Assembly: GCF_013340305.1 (NCBI RefSeq)
Contig: NZ_BLVP01000001.1
Coordinates: 595,911 to 659,910, forward strand
DNA: 64,000 bases
Origin: Desulfovibrio psychrotolerans
Lineage (GTDB): Bacteria > Desulfobacterota > Desulfovibrionia > Desulfovibrionales > Desulfovibrionaceae
Direction of reading: 5' to 3'
Position numbers and translations under genes: made by a program. Every line of letters begins with the position of its first letter. Positions within the stretch are counted from its first letter, which is position 1. The notes under the pieces were generated by a model. That model was given only the letters and a program-made list of their open reading frames with translations, did no database searches and was not told where the DNA came from. Positions 55,948-64,000 of the stretch are shown here, piece by piece.

Positions 55948-57108
55948 ATGCCCATGCAGGAATCTCCACGCCCTCCGGTTGCCCTGTTCGTAAAAACCTT
56001 CTCCCGCTACGGCGGGGTGGAGCAGTTTTGCTACAGGTTCACGGAATACCTCAAGCAGCGGGGGTATCCCGTAACCGTGTTCTGCGGCGAAGATATGTCC
56101 GACGAGGCACAGGCAGGCCATCCGCGCCCGGAAGTAACCACCGTGGGCATGTGGCGCCCCGGTCGCTTTCTCAAGCATTTCAGCCTATATCAAAAGATGG
56201 GACGACGCCTCGCCCACCTGCCCCCGGAAACGGTATCCTTCTGCTTCGGCAACTTTGCCGGGTGCAGCATCTACCGCTCCGGCGGCCCCCATGTAGACTT
56301 CATGCGGCGCAGCCTGCGGGCACAGCGGTCTCCCCTGCGCAGACTGGGCAAGGCTCTCAGCCGAGCGTTTTCACCGGTTAACTGGCTTCTGCCCATGCTG
56401 GATGTTTCCATATACTCCCACCCGCGCACCCGCTGCATCCTCGCTATTTCCGAAAAAGTGCGCGAGGCGGCGGAAACAGCCTTTCCCGGCACGCGGGGCA
56501 AGGTGGTCGTCATCCCCAACGGCGTGGACACATCGCGCTTCAATCCCGCCCGTCTGGAAGAACTGCGGGAACAGGCACGCATATGGTATTCGCTGCGCGA
56601 GGGGCAAAAAGCCGTGGGGTTCTGTTCCACAAATTTCGAACTCAAGGGACTGGACAGGCTCATCAAGGCGCTCCCCCTGCTGCCGCAGGAATACGTCGTC
56701 ATTGCCGCAGGCGGACGAAACCACGCCAAATACATCGAATACGCCAGAAAGCTGAAGGTGCATGAGCGCATCTTTTTCCCGGGCAAGGTAGAAGATATGC
56801 CCAAATTCTACGCCGCGCTGGACGTGTTCTGCCACCCCTCGTTCTACGACACCTTTGGCAGCGTGGTGGCAGAGGCGCTTGCCATGGGCGTGCCCGCCGT
56901 CACCACGCGCGATGTGGGTGCCTGCGACCTCATCACCAACGGCGTAAACGGCGTTGTAGTGCCGGTTCCGGAACCGGAGGCGCTTGCAAACGCCATTCTG
57001 GACCTGCAAGGAATCACCGCCGGACAGAATTTCGGCAGCGTTCAGGACGATACCGAAGTATTTTCGCGTTACGTGGAACTCATAGAGCGCGTGGCGCGCG
57101 TGCGCTGA
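55948..57108 (+). CDS. Glycosyltransferase family 4 (LPS core type)
   Basis: A 386-residue GT-B glycosyltransferase. The N-terminal domain starts VALFVKTFSRYGGVEQFCYR, and the C-terminal nucleotide-sugar domain contains IPNGVDTSRFNP, a GRN..KY stretch and the family loop VAEALAMGVPAVTTRDVGAC. It resembles WaaG-type enzymes that add sugar to the lipopolysaccharide core. The start could also be ATG 55954. It leads a plus-strand run with two more glycosyltransferases; galU at 41.6 kb could supply UDP-glucose. Confidence 0.87.
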   Translation: MPMQESPRPPVALFVKTFSRYGGVEQFCYRFTEYLKQRGYPVTVFCGEDMSDEAQAGHPRPEVTTVGMWRPGRFLKHFSLYQKMGRRLAHLPPETVSFCFGNFAGCSIYRSGGPHVDFMRRSLRAQRSPLRRLGKALSRAFSPVNWLLPMLDVSIYSHPRTRCILAISEKVREAAETAFPGTRGKVVVIPNGVDTSRFNPARLEELREQARIWYSLREGQKAVGFCSTNFELKGLDRLIKALPLLPQEYVVIAAGGRNHAKYIEYARKLKVHERIFFPGKVEDMPKFYAALDVFCHPSFYDTFGSVVAEALAMGVPAVTTRDVGACDLITNGVNGVVVPVPEPEALANAILDLQGITAGQNFGSVQDDTEVFSRYVELIERVARVR

Positions 57109-57138
57109 CCACCCAAACCCCTGTAGCACCACCCGCCC

Positions 57139-58077
57139 ATGCAGAATACGGACACAGACGTCTCGCTCCTCATCCCCGCCTACAAGCCGGAATGGTTTGA
57201 ACAGTGCCTGCGCAGTTGCCTTGCCCAGACCCTGCCCGCACGGGAGATCATCATTTCGGACGACTGTCCCACAGACGACATCCGGCGCATTGTGGAGCCG
57301 CACCTTGCAGACCCGCGCCTGCGTTACGTGCGCAACACGCCGTCGCTGGGACTGGCGGCCAACTACCTGCAGCTTGCCCGCCTCGCCTCCTGCCGCTGGC
57401 TGAAATTTTTTGATGATGACGACATCCTGCACCCTGAAGGGCTGGAGCGGCTCATGCGCCGCACCGATGCCAGTGTCAGCCTCGTGCTCGGCGGCTGCCG
57501 TATGCTCAAGGAAAACGGCGCGGTCATGGAAAAACGGGAGCCGCTGCCCCCGCGCACGCAGGGCATGGACTATTTTCTGCGAACCTATGCCAAGGTGCCG
57601 CTCACGCTGTTCTCGCGCATGCTCATCCGAGCCGATGTGGCAAAGGCCCTGCTCGCGGAAGACATCCCGCCCCGGATGATCAGCCTTGACGAACTGATGG
57701 GGCTGCGTGCCGCTCTGGCGGGTGACGTGGCATGGGAACCCGCCATCATATGCGACCACAGAGATTTTTCCGGCGGCTATTCGCGCAACAGGGAACCGCA
57801 GGTGCTCATGGACGACCTCGCCTTCGTGACAAACCCGCATGACCATGCCCTGAAGGCGCAACTGGCCCCGCCCGCCGCCCTGCGCCGCTGGCGGTCGACC
57901 ATGGTGCGCAAGTACGCGCGCGGTGCCATAAGCAAATTCATCAAACACAAAGACAGGCAGGGGTTGCGCACGTTTCTCCGGCACCTGTACGCCCGCTTCG
58001 GGCTGCTTGCCGTGCGCTGTGCGCTGTCGCCCCGCCTGCTTGTCAAATACGGCAAAAGCCTTTTACCATACCAGTGA
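57139..58077 (+). CDS. Glycosyltransferase family 2
   Basis: A 312-residue GT-A glycosyltransferase. The N-terminal nucleotide-binding part reads VSLLIPAYKPEWFEQCLRSC, with ISDDCPTDD, and the metal-binding acidic motif is FFDDDDILHPEG near residue 92. The C-terminal half is basic and may sit at the membrane. It lies 30 bp after the GT4 gene and is probably part of the same surface-glycan unit. The sugar it moves cannot be told. Confidence 0.87.
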   Translation: MQNTDTDVSLLIPAYKPEWFEQCLRSCLAQTLPAREIIISDDCPTDDIRRIVEPHLADPRLRYVRNTPSLGLAANYLQLARLASCRWLKFFDDDDILHPEGLERLMRRTDASVSLVLGGCRMLKENGAVMEKREPLPPRTQGMDYFLRTYAKVPLTLFSRMLIRADVAKALLAEDIPPRMISLDELMGLRAALAGDVAWEPAIICDHRDFSGGYSRNREPQVLMDDLAFVTNPHDHALKAQLAPPAALRRWRSTMVRKYARGAISKFIKHKDRQGLRTFLRHLYARFGLLAVRCALSPRLLVKYGKSLLPYQ

Positions 58078-58168
58078 CGGCCCCCGCCGGCAGCGGCATA
58101 CCGCAGCCACATGCCCTGCCGTCAGCCAAACCGCAAACAGGCCCGTCACATCATTCACAGGATACGGA

Positions 58169-59311
58169 ATGCGCAAACCAGTTCTCTTCCGGGTTACAAA
58201 CAATCTCAATATCGGCGGTGTGCAGCGGCGCATCCGCTCCGTGCTGCCCCTGCTGACCGATACGTTTGACGTGCACGTGGTCACCTACAAAGACAAGGGA
58301 ATCTTCTGGGAAGAACTCCCCCACCACGGCGTGCAGACGCATTTTGTCCCCCTGAACGGCAAGTGGGACATGGGCGGCATCCGGCGCATGGCAGCACTCT
58401 TCCGCCAGTGCGGGACCGATATCGTGCACACCCACTCTCTGGGCGGCAACATTTCAGGCATTCTGGCCGCCGCACTGGCAAAAGTGCCCGTCCGCATCGG
58501 GCAGGTGCACCACCGCGGCGTGCACTGGTACGCCCGCAGCCCCCTGCACCGCTGGAAGCAGAAGGCAGAAGAAACCCTTATCCACCGCCTGTTCACGGAC
58601 AAGGTACTGCACGTTTCGCAGGAATCGCTGGACTATTTCGCACAGCAGACCGGGCTGCCCTCCGGCAAGCTCGCCGTGCTGCACAACGGTGTGGACTTCA
58701 ATGCCATGCTGCCCGACACAGACCCGGCCGCCCTGCGCGCCTCGCTGAGCATTGCCCGCCACAAAACCATCATAGGCTTCGTGGGCAGGCTGGTAGAAGG
58801 CAAGGGCGTGGAGTTCTGCATGGAATTCGCAAAACAGTGCCTTGCCGCTTCAGACCGCTACGCCTTTGTTATCGTGGGCGGAGCACCGGAAGAAAAGCTC
58901 CGCTCACTGCGCAAGGCCGCCTCAGGCTGGGGCGACGGGGCAAGCGTGGTCTTCACGGGTGAGCGCAAAGACGTGGCCAACTTCTACAACCTGTTCGACC
59001 TCTATTTCTTCCCGTCCGATGCGGAATGGGAAGGCATGCCCGGCGTCGTGCTGGAAGCATGCTCCTTCGGTCTGCCGGTGCTGGCGCGCGAGACCGCCCC
59101 CGTGCGCGAGATATCCGCCTACTATCCCCGCATCCTGTTCATGGATGACAATACGGCCCCGCCTGCCGCCCTGGAAGCCGCCCTGCGCCTGCCCGCCGCA
59201 GACCAGCTGGCCTTCCGCGACCGCTTCAGCATAGAGGCCATGGCGGAACGCACTCGGGCGCTCTACCTTGCCCTGCTCCACAACCGCGCGCAGGAACATC
59301 CTGCCCGCTAG
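58169..59311 (+). CDS. Glycosyltransferase family 4
   Basis: A 380-residue GT-B enzyme. The N-terminal part starts [20 protein letters not shown], the central hinge has [11 protein letters not shown] and [15 protein letters not shown], and the sugar-binding stretch is [22 protein letters not shown] 58169 follows AGGATACGG; the long in-frame extension upstream overlaps the GT2 gene and is not family-like. It is the third enzyme of the glycan cluster, about 90 bp after the second. Confidence 0.88.
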   Translation: MRKPVLFRVTNNLNIGGVQRRIRSVLPLLTDTFDVHVVTYKDKGIFWEELPHHGVQTHFVPLNGKWDMGGIRRMAALFRQCGTDIVHTHSLGGNISGILAAALAKVPVRIGQVHHRGVHWYARSPLHRWKQKAEETLIHRLFTDKVLHVSQESLDYFAQQTGLPSGKLAVLHNGVDFNAMLPDTDPAALRASLSIARHKTIIGFVGRLVEGKGVEFCMEFAKQCLAASDRYAFVIVGGAPEEKLRSLRKAASGWGDGASVVFTGERKDVANFYNLFDLYFFPSDAEWEGMPGVVLEACSFGLPVLARETAPVREISAYYPRILFMDDNTAPPAALEAALRLPAADQLAFRDRFSIEAMAERTRALYLALLHNRAQEHPAR

Positions 59312-59348
59312 GGTTGTCAACCGGAGCACGCAGCAGTATAGCCCCCGC

Positions 59349-60095
59349 ATGAACAACAACGTATTCCTCAGCCCCTTGCGGCACTACAGGCAGCAATACA
59401 CCCGGCACGCAGGCGAGCACGCGTTTCAGGTGGTCGTGGAAGAAACGGACCTGCACGTAACCGCAAGCGCAGACCTTGCCGCAGACATGGGCCGCTACGT
59501 CTCCGCCTTACGCGGGCAGCTCAAGGCATACATGCTGCTGCATCCGGAATTCCTCACAAGCCGTGTGCCCGTAGAGGTTCCCGCCTCTGCGGCCCCCATA
59601 ATCCGCCGCATGGCCCATGCCGCCGCCATCGCCGGAGTCGGCCCCATGGCCGCTGTGGCAGGAACCATTTCCCAGATGGTATGCGAAGAGTTTGCCGCAC
59701 AAAGCCCGGAACTCATCGTGGAAAACGGCGGCGATGTGTACATGCTCTCCACCCGCGACCGCGTTGCGGGTCTGCTGCCCGACCCGCACAGCGATGCCAC
59801 CATCGGCATTGTCGTACACGCGCACGAATTTCCCGTGAGCATATGCGCCTCTTCGGCCACCATCGGCCACTCGCTGAGTCTGGGCAAAGGCGACCTTGTG
59901 GCCGTGCGTTCCCGCTGCGGCAGCCTTGCGGACGCCTGTGCCACCGCCCTGTGCAACCTGCTCACCGCGCCGGATGCCATAACGCTGGTCACAGAACGCG
60001 CCGCCGCCCTCGAAGCACAGGGCATCGAGGGCGTGTTCGCACAATGCGGCGGGCGTGTCGCCATTTGGGGGAAGATGGAACTGGCGGTGGTGTAG
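59349..60095 (+). CDS. UPF0280-family protein
   Basis: A 248-residue soluble protein that resembles UPF0280, a family related in fold to ApbE flavin transferases. The glycine/alanine-rich centre [20 protein letters not shown] followed by ENGGDVYM is typical, as is the late [25 protein letters not shown]. The biochemical role is unknown; the family is common in sulfate reducers and methanogens. ATG 59349 lies 37 bp after the glycosyltransferase gene. The ribosome binding site is weak. Confidence 0.8.
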   Translation: MNNNVFLSPLRHYRQQYTRHAGEHAFQVVVEETDLHVTASADLAADMGRYVSALRGQLKAYMLLHPEFLTSRVPVEVPASAAPIIRRMAHAAAIAGVGPMAAVAGTISQMVCEEFAAQSPELIVENGGDVYMLSTRDRVAGLLPDPHSDATIGIVVHAHEFPVSICASSATIGHSLSLGKGDLVAVRSRCGSLADACATALCNLLTAPDAITLVTERAAALEAQGIEGVFAQCGGRVAIWGKMELAVV

Positions 60096-60228
60096 ACCTC
60101 CCCGCCCGCCAGTTCCGCATAAGCTCTGCCGTGTGTCGGAACAAACTCAGCAAGCCCGGCAGCCCACACTTACGCCGGTGAACTGCTAACCTGCAAACCT
60201 GCTAGCCCTGCGCCTTCGCGGTCTTACG

Positions 60229-61407
60229 CTACCGCTCCAGCCCTTCCTTCACATTCTTGAAGAGCATAAGAACAAATTTATCAGGCACCTGCTCGCCGTC
60301 CACGTGCATGCTGCGCAGTTCCGTCACCGCGTTTTTGCTGGGGGTTATCGTGTGCACCACCTCCAGCCGGTACTCGTGGCCCTTGCCTGCATCGTCCTGC
60401 GAAAGAATGCGCAGCTGCCACACGCCTTCGGCATGCTGCCAGTCCATTCCCTGCACCTTCTGGGTGCCCGCGTTGCGGCGGATAAGACCTATAAGCTCAT
60501 GCAGCGAAAACGGCTTGCCCTTGCCCGCCACACCAAGATACTCCCCTCCGGAGCGGACCACCAGCGGCTGCTCCATAAGCGCGCGCTCAGGCATGACCGT
60601 AGCGCCTCCATGCCCGCCAGACACAGAGGAAGCAGCACGTCCGCTTCCCGTCGCCGCATAGTAATCGTCCAGAAACTGGCCCACCATATCCGCGCGCTCG
60701 CGCCGGAACCGCTCAAGCTCCGCATCCAGTTCCGCAAGCCGTTCTTCATAACCGCGCACTAGGTCCGCCCGCTCCTGACGCAGATGCGCCACCTCGCCGC
60801 GCAATGCCGCCACCTCTGCCCGCAGGTGCGATTGCACCTCAAGAACGGAAGACATGGTGTCCAGTATGCCGGAAAGCTCCTGCACAAGCGTATGCTGACC
60901 GGGGCGCACGCTGCTGTGAAAGCCCTGCCTGTCCGCTGCTGCGCCTGCGGCGGAAGAGGAACCGAACGCCGCCGTGCCGGAAGGAGAAGAAACCCCGCCG
61001 GAACCCCGCTGCCCCGCAGAGCGGTCAGCCTGAAAGACGGACCCGGCCTGCCCGGCTTGACCATGCGGACCGATCAAACCATGCGAACCTATCAAGCCGT
61101 GCGAACCGACAGAGTTGGCAGAACTTGCAGAGCTGGCAGGATCACCCGCAGCAGCCTCCACATCCCCGGAAACGCCCTGACACATGGCAAAAAGCCGTTC
61201 CTCGACCTCTTCAGCCGACCAGTTTCTGGTGAACATTTCCCGTATCTCCCTGAATAGAACCACTGCCTCGGCAGTATACCGCACGCGCCGCCCCCTACCG
61301 CCCGCAACGGGGATAAACCGGACAAACCTGTCCTTGTAGTACGAGATGGTGGAGGGCGGAATATCAAGCTGCCGCCCAATCTCTCTCAGGCTGTACGATT
61401 CTCTCAT
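60229..61407 (-). CDS. MerR-type transcriptional regulator with repeat linker
   Basis: A 392-residue regulator. The N-terminal winged helix (about 5-72) begins SLREIGRQLDIPPSTISYYK, a MerR-like helix-turn-helix. A low-complexity linker (about 88-180) includes a Gly-Ser-His-Gly-Leu-Ile repeat from a 9-bp array. A coiled coil follows at about 190-250 and may serve as dimeriser. The C-terminal domain (about 270-392) is conserved-looking but not one I can name. An inverted repeat lies in its promoter, so autoregulation is likely. The target genes are not evident. Confidence 0.8.
   Translation of the reverse strand: MRESYSLREIGRQLDIPPSTISYYKDRFVRFIPVAGGRGRRVRYTAEAVVLFREIREMFTRNWSAEEVEERLFAMCQGVSGDVEAAAGDPASSASSANSVGSHGLIGSHGLIGPHGQAGQAGSVFQADRSAGQRGSGGVSSPSGTAAFGSSSAAGAAADRQGFHSSVRPGQHTLVQELSGILDTMSSVLEVQSHLRAEVAALRGEVAHLRQERADLVRGYEERLAELDAELERFRRERADMVGQFLDDYYAATGSGRAASSVSGGHGGATVMPERALMEQPLVVRSGGEYLGVAGKGKPFSLHELIGLIRRNAGTQKVQGMDWQHAEGVWQLRILSQDDAGKGHEYRLEVVHTITPSKNAVTELRSMHVDGEQVPDKFVLMLFKNVKEGLER
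61062..61140. repeat. 9-bp tandem repeat in the MerR-type linker
   Basis: Eight or more 9-mers in register, for example CATGCGGAC, CGATCAAAC, CATGCGAAC, CTATCAAGC, CGTGCGAAC and TGGCAGAAC. On the minus strand they encode the Gly-Ser-His repeat of the regulator. Confidence 0.88.
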
Positions 61408-61444
61408 GGCTGCCGAATAGTTGTCCTACTGTTGGATTTTGAAC

Positions 61445-61472
61445 ACCATACTTGATCAATAAGTATTGTCAA
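61445..61472 (-). promoter_or_regulatory. Promoter of the MerR-type gene with inverted repeat
   Basis: On the minus strand a perfect -35 TTGACA and a -10-like TATGGT flank a 16-bp spacer. The inverted repeat TTGATCAATA/TATTGTCAA (61452-61472) overlaps the -35 and most of the spacer, the classic place for MerR-family operators. Confidence 0.6.
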
Positions 61473-61686
61473 CATCTATTTCAAAAAGTTAAGCCCTCAT
61501 CGCCTGCCTAATAAAACAACAAATAACCAATGATTAACCAACTAAAAACCCACACGACACCCTCCCGCCACCCTACCGGCAGCAATTCACTGCCCCGCTC
61601 TCCGTTTGAACCGGCAAGGAAAAAGCATCCCACCCGCCACCACTACAAACATATCCGGCCCCGCCAAACCAGACCGCACGAAACGC
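61473..61686. other. AT-rich spacer before tRNA-Thr
   Basis: No gene. The DNA is lower in GC than the preceding core genome. Confidence 0.5.
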
Positions 61687-61715
61687 TTGACGCCTCCCGC
61701 CCTTAAAGCTATAAG
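61687..61715 (+). promoter_or_regulatory. Promoter of tRNA-Thr
   Basis: TTGACG (61687-61692) and TATAAG (61710-61715), with a 17-bp spacer, lie 24 bp before the tRNA. Confidence 0.8.
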
Positions 61716-61739
61716 GCCCTTCTCATTTCGCCAGATCCT

Positions 61740-61815
<76 letters not shown>

Positions 61816-61823
61816 GGAAAAGT

Positions 61824-61863
61824 AAGGCCTGACGCGGGGTTTAACCGCATCAGGCCTTTTCTT
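61824..61863 (+). terminator. Terminator after tRNA-Thr
   Basis: AAGGCCTGAcGCGG (61824-61837) pairs with CCGCaTCAGGCCTT (61845-61858) with one mismatch, followed by TTCTT. Confidence 0.85.
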
Positions 61864-61864
61864 G

Positions 61865-61942
61865 TACTGGTCAAAAATGGTCAATACTGGTCAGTTTTTT
61901 ACGCACCAATGCGTAAAGTTTGCGTAAAGACTTTTTTACGCA
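61865..61942. repeat. Repeated motifs next to the tRNA, possible integrase arm sites
   Basis: TACTGGTCA occurs at 61865 and 61885 with a variant between. TTTTTTACGCA occurs exactly at 61895 and 61932, and TGCGTAAAG at 61910 and 61921, so TTTACGCA-type words appear four times in both orientations. Such clusters near an attachment site often bind an integrase. From 61943 to 62436 I see no gene. Confidence 0.5.
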
Positions 61943-62436
61943 AAAGCCTCACCATCACCCCAAGCCTCTACAATCTGATTGTGCAATTCCAAGTTCATCC
62001 TTGCATGATCCTTTCAACCCGCGCCAACCATAGCCACTCTCGTTTTTTATACCCAACAATCGCGCAGAAGAAATTACATGCAGCACGGTGCGCTCGCATT
62101 TTGAAAAAAAGCCTGCAGACCGCATTCTCTGTCGCTATACAGAATCCCGCCCCCTCTCCGCCCCTGTTCACGGTTTGCAATTTTTTGCACAGTCCTGCAC
62201 ATCGTGCAATTGAGGCATCGTGGTAAATAGCCATACGCCGCGCGCTCTGCTTCCCCCATTGCGCCCCTATTCGTATTGCACAAAAACGCCCCATAAACCG
62301 CGAAGGCGGGGGGCTGCAGAGTTCGATTTTTCCCGCCTGCGGCGTTTTTTTTGCGTAAAGCGCCCTGCATAAGAGAAGCCCCACCATCCGGCGGGGCTTC
62401 TTCATTTCCTGTTTCATCCAGCAACAGCCACAGGCA

Positions 62437-62691
62437 TCAATGCTCTGCTGGCCGATCACGCTCACCGCTGTCTGCATGGGGCTGCATGCTGGCGGCATGG
62501 TCATCAACCCAGGCGGCGCAGCGCTCCATATCTTCCGATAGCAAACGCATCATTTCAGCCAAAGGGTCTTCTGCTGCGTCCATCATCTCGGCCATGCGGT
62601 TCATGGCGCGGGCCACGCCGTACATTCTGTTTACCGGGTTGGGGGCTAGGGGGCTTTCCACGTTCAGGGTGGTGTTGGCATTGTGGGTCAT
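62437..62691 (-). CDS. Small prophage-region protein of unknown function
   Basis: An 84-residue acidic, helical protein (for example MYGVARAMNRMAEMMDAAED) with no signal or membrane segment. AGGAGG lies 6 bp before ATG 62691, an excellent ribosome binding site, so I take it as a real gene. It is located in the prophage end, downstream of structured non-coding DNA. I recognise no family. Confidence 0.65.
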   Translation of the reverse strand: MTHNANTTLNVESPLAPNPVNRMYGVARAMNRMAEMMDAAEDPLAEMMRLLSEDMERCAAWVDDHAASMQPHADSGERDRPAEH

Positions 62692-63118
62692 TCCGGGCCT
62701 CCTGTAGATTTGAGTTTGAGAGAAAACCAATAAAAGAGCGACCAAGTGCTCTCAGGTTCTACAGGAACCCCCGGGACCTCACGGCGATCCGGACACTTGG
62801 CCGCTCGTTATACCACATAGTGACGGCTATGCGGCAAAAGCAGACAAACTGGGGATGCACCCCTCCCGTCTGTTCACTGGGAAAAGCGCATAAAAAATCC
62901 CCGACTGGACGCACGAAGGCGTAGGACTCGGGGGAGCCCTGTAGATTTGAGGAGATCAGGATTACAGAGAGGGGTGGGGGGTGTCAAGGGGTGGGAAGGG
63001 ACGAATGAAGGAAGAGGAGACCTGAGCATAAAACAAAAGCACTTGTGATGCGCGGCGCGAAAACGCGGCCGCTCGGTGCGATATAACGATGTAGTCCATT
63101 TGGTTCCATAATGCGGAA
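62692..63118. other. Structured non-coding region in the prophage end
   Basis: No gene. It contains, on the minus strand, an extended inverted repeat GAGCGACCAAGTG/CACTTGGCCGCTC (62736-62748 and 62794-62806) enclosing GGTTC/GAACC, a second hairpin CAGAC/GTCTG at 62841-62872, and a strong terminator. The 14-mer CCTGTAGATTTGAG occurs exactly at 62701 and 62938. Confidence 0.6.
62891..62934 (-). terminator. Terminator in the prophage region
   Basis: On the minus strand CCCCGA pairs with TCGGGG (plus 62899-62904 and 62928-62933) around a longer inner arm, followed by ATTTTTT. Confidence 0.75.
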
Positions 63119-63154
63119 CAAAATTCAAGCGCCCGGTTGTCAGCCGGGCGCTTG
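63119..63154 (-). terminator. Terminator after the tail-assembly-like gene
   Basis: A perfect 11-bp stem CAAGCGCCCGG/CCGGGCGCTTG (63126-63136 and 63144-63154) is followed on the minus strand by AATTTTG. Confidence 0.8.
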
Positions 63155-63186
63155 TAGTTTGGTTTAGGGGGCTTTGTCTGCTGTCG

Positions 63187-63945
63187 CTATCCCGGCAGCA
63201 CGTACACAGGGTCAATGGCTGCAATAGCCCCGGCATCATCACCGGCGGCGGCCAGCTGGTCCTCGTATCGCTGTTGCTGGCCCAGCACTGCGGCGGATAC
63301 GGCCTCATACGTGGCCACGTTGGCCAGTACGCGGGTTACCAGATCGGCCAGCGGAATACCGCGCGTTGCGGCAATGCCGGTGAGCAGCGGTGCGGCAGCG
63401 TCCGGGTCTGCTGACAGCGCGCGGGCCTCCGCCTCCTGTTTGCTCCACGACAGTTTCTCATGTTCGGAATAGTTTGCGGTCAGCGTTGCCATGAACGCAT
63501 CAGCGCGAGCAACTATCTCCCGCCGTTTTGCGGAGCGGGCGGCATCCACATCAACCAGCCACGCATCGCCGCCCCAGACTGCATACGGGCTATCCGGCGG
63601 CTCCTGCGGTGTATAGCTAGGCGGTACGTCCGCGCCTGCGGAAACGTACATCCGTTCCCGCGTGGACGTGGACCACACGGGCGTCTTGGCCACCGGGTTG
63701 GGGTAGCTGATCACCAGCACGCCATCCTCGTTCGTTTCCAGCGGGTCGCCGAAATCGTACCGATTAATGTCCACGTCGGGCGGGCTCACCCGCACCGGCA
63801 CCACGCCTATGGCCGCGAGCCGGTCTGCCCATGCCTGCTCCACCTCGCCAGTGCACCGGGCCAGACTGGATCGGGGATACACATGCCCGCCGTGGACCAC
63901 ATCTCGCGCAGCAGCTATGGAGCCGTCTTTGTATTTATATTGCAT
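63187..63945 (-). CDS. Phage tail-fibre-associated protein (DUF4376-like)
   Basis: A 252-residue protein. The C-terminal half (about 135-250; RSAKRREIVARADAFMATLT onward) resembles the DUF4376 domain of phage tail-fibre assembly proteins, and the N-terminal half has a tail-fibre-like mix of short motifs (SYPNPVAKTPVWSTSTR). AGGAGC precedes the ATG. It follows the end of another phage gene by 8 bp and is closed by a perfect terminator, so it is the last gene of a tail operon. Family assignment is from memory and moderate. Confidence 0.7.
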   Translation of the reverse strand: MQYKYKDGSIAAARDVVHGGHVYPRSSLARCTGEVEQAWADRLAAIGVVPVRVSPPDVDINRYDFGDPLETNEDGVLVISYPNPVAKTPVWSTSTRERMYVSAGADVPPSYTPQEPPDSPYAVWGGDAWLVDVDAARSAKRREIVARADAFMATLTANYSEHEKLSWSKQEAEARALSADPDAAAPLLTGIAATRGIPLADLVTRVLANVATYEAVSAAVLGQQQRYEDQLAAAGDDAGAIAAIDPVYVLPG

Positions 63946-63953
63946 GGTTGCTC

Positions 63954-64000
63954 CTACAATATGGTGTGTTGAATAACAGAGCCATTCCCGCCATCGCCGC
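63954..64000 (-). CDS. C-terminal end of a phage tail-fibre-like protein (partial)
   Basis: The visible last codons read GDGGNGSVIQHTIL then stop (TAG at 63954-63956). Gly-rich ends of the type GGNGSVI are typical of phage tail-fibre proteins. The rest lies beyond the window, upstream of the assembly-like gene. Confidence 0.45.
   Translation of the reverse strand, partial: GDGGNGSVIQHTIL

Larger units (their letters stand above)
61816..64000. mobile_element. Left end of an integrated prophage (partial)
   Basis: From the tRNA to the end of the window the DNA is gene-poor and AT-richer, with repeated integrase-like motifs close to the tRNA and phage tail-type genes on the minus strand at the far end. 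No integrase is in view, so the element probably continues to the right. The tRNA 3' end is the likely attachment site. Confidence 0.7.

Noticed and set aside
13545..61140. CRISPR array as an explanation for the short repeats
   Set aside because: Units are too short and directly adjacent without unique spacers, and no cas gene is present.
61909..62226. Plus-strand frame of 105 codons after the tRNA-Thr
   Set aside because: Starts inside the integrase-like repeats, has no ribosome binding site and an irregular composition.

Overview
The window looks like chromosomal DNA of a GC-rich, Gram-negative Desulfovibrio-type bacterium (Desulfovibrionaceae, sulfate reducers). Reasons are the gene arrangements (ispG-proS, xseA-M23-xseB-ispA-dxs, ftsH-folP-cdaA-cdaR-glmM-galU, argF-argG-argH), a selenocysteine tRNA, a FadL-type outer-membrane porin, two RRM-type small RNA-binding proteins and the overall codon use. 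The species cannot be named from the sequence alone.

Layout. 0.4-8.1 kb, plus strand: a PIN-PhoH ATPase, a Cache/PAS chemoreceptor, and phosphate transport genes pstS-pstC-pstA without pstB or phoU. 8.2-14.8 kb, plus: a ComFB-like protein, a PHP phosphatase, an unusual fusion of tandem ABC ATPases with a degenerate TrpF-like barrel, a 24-residue membrane peptide, a NapH-like Fe-S membrane protein, and HtpX. 14.9-17.2 kb, minus: two Spy/CpxP-like periplasmic proteins and an ECF sigma operon. 17.4-26.1 kb, minus: isoprenoid precursor genes (ispG, ispA, dxs) mixed with proS, xseA, xseB and an M23 peptidase. 26.4-30.1 kb, plus: znuA-znuC-znuB-zur behind a palindromic operator. 30.2-39 kb: a small helical protein, a YheT hydrolase, a BaiN/HI0933 flavoprotein, CbiB, TrmL, FadL, a two-component pair and a Cys-rich protein. 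39-48.7 kb, minus: priA and the ftsH-to-galU block that joins folate, c-di-AMP and cell-wall sugar synthesis. 49 kb: selC. 49.3-55.6 kb: two RRM genes flanking ilvE, then argFGH. 55.9-60.1 kb, plus: three glycosyltransferases (probably surface glycan/LPS) and a UPF0280 protein. 60.2-61.4 kb: a MerR-type regulator.

From 61.7 kb on, a tRNA-Thr is followed by gene-poor, AT-richer DNA with repeated integrase-arm-like motifs, structured non-coding DNA and phage tail-fibre genes. This is most likely the end of a prophage integrated at the tRNA.

The strongest unexplained signals are three. First, the ABC-ATPase/TrpF-like fusion has lost the catalytic Cys position. Second, short degenerate tandem arrays, mostly of 9-bp period, recur in intergenic DNA and in protein linkers, including inserts in Zur and the MerR regulator. 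Third, a cluster of potential RNA structures lies in the prophage end.
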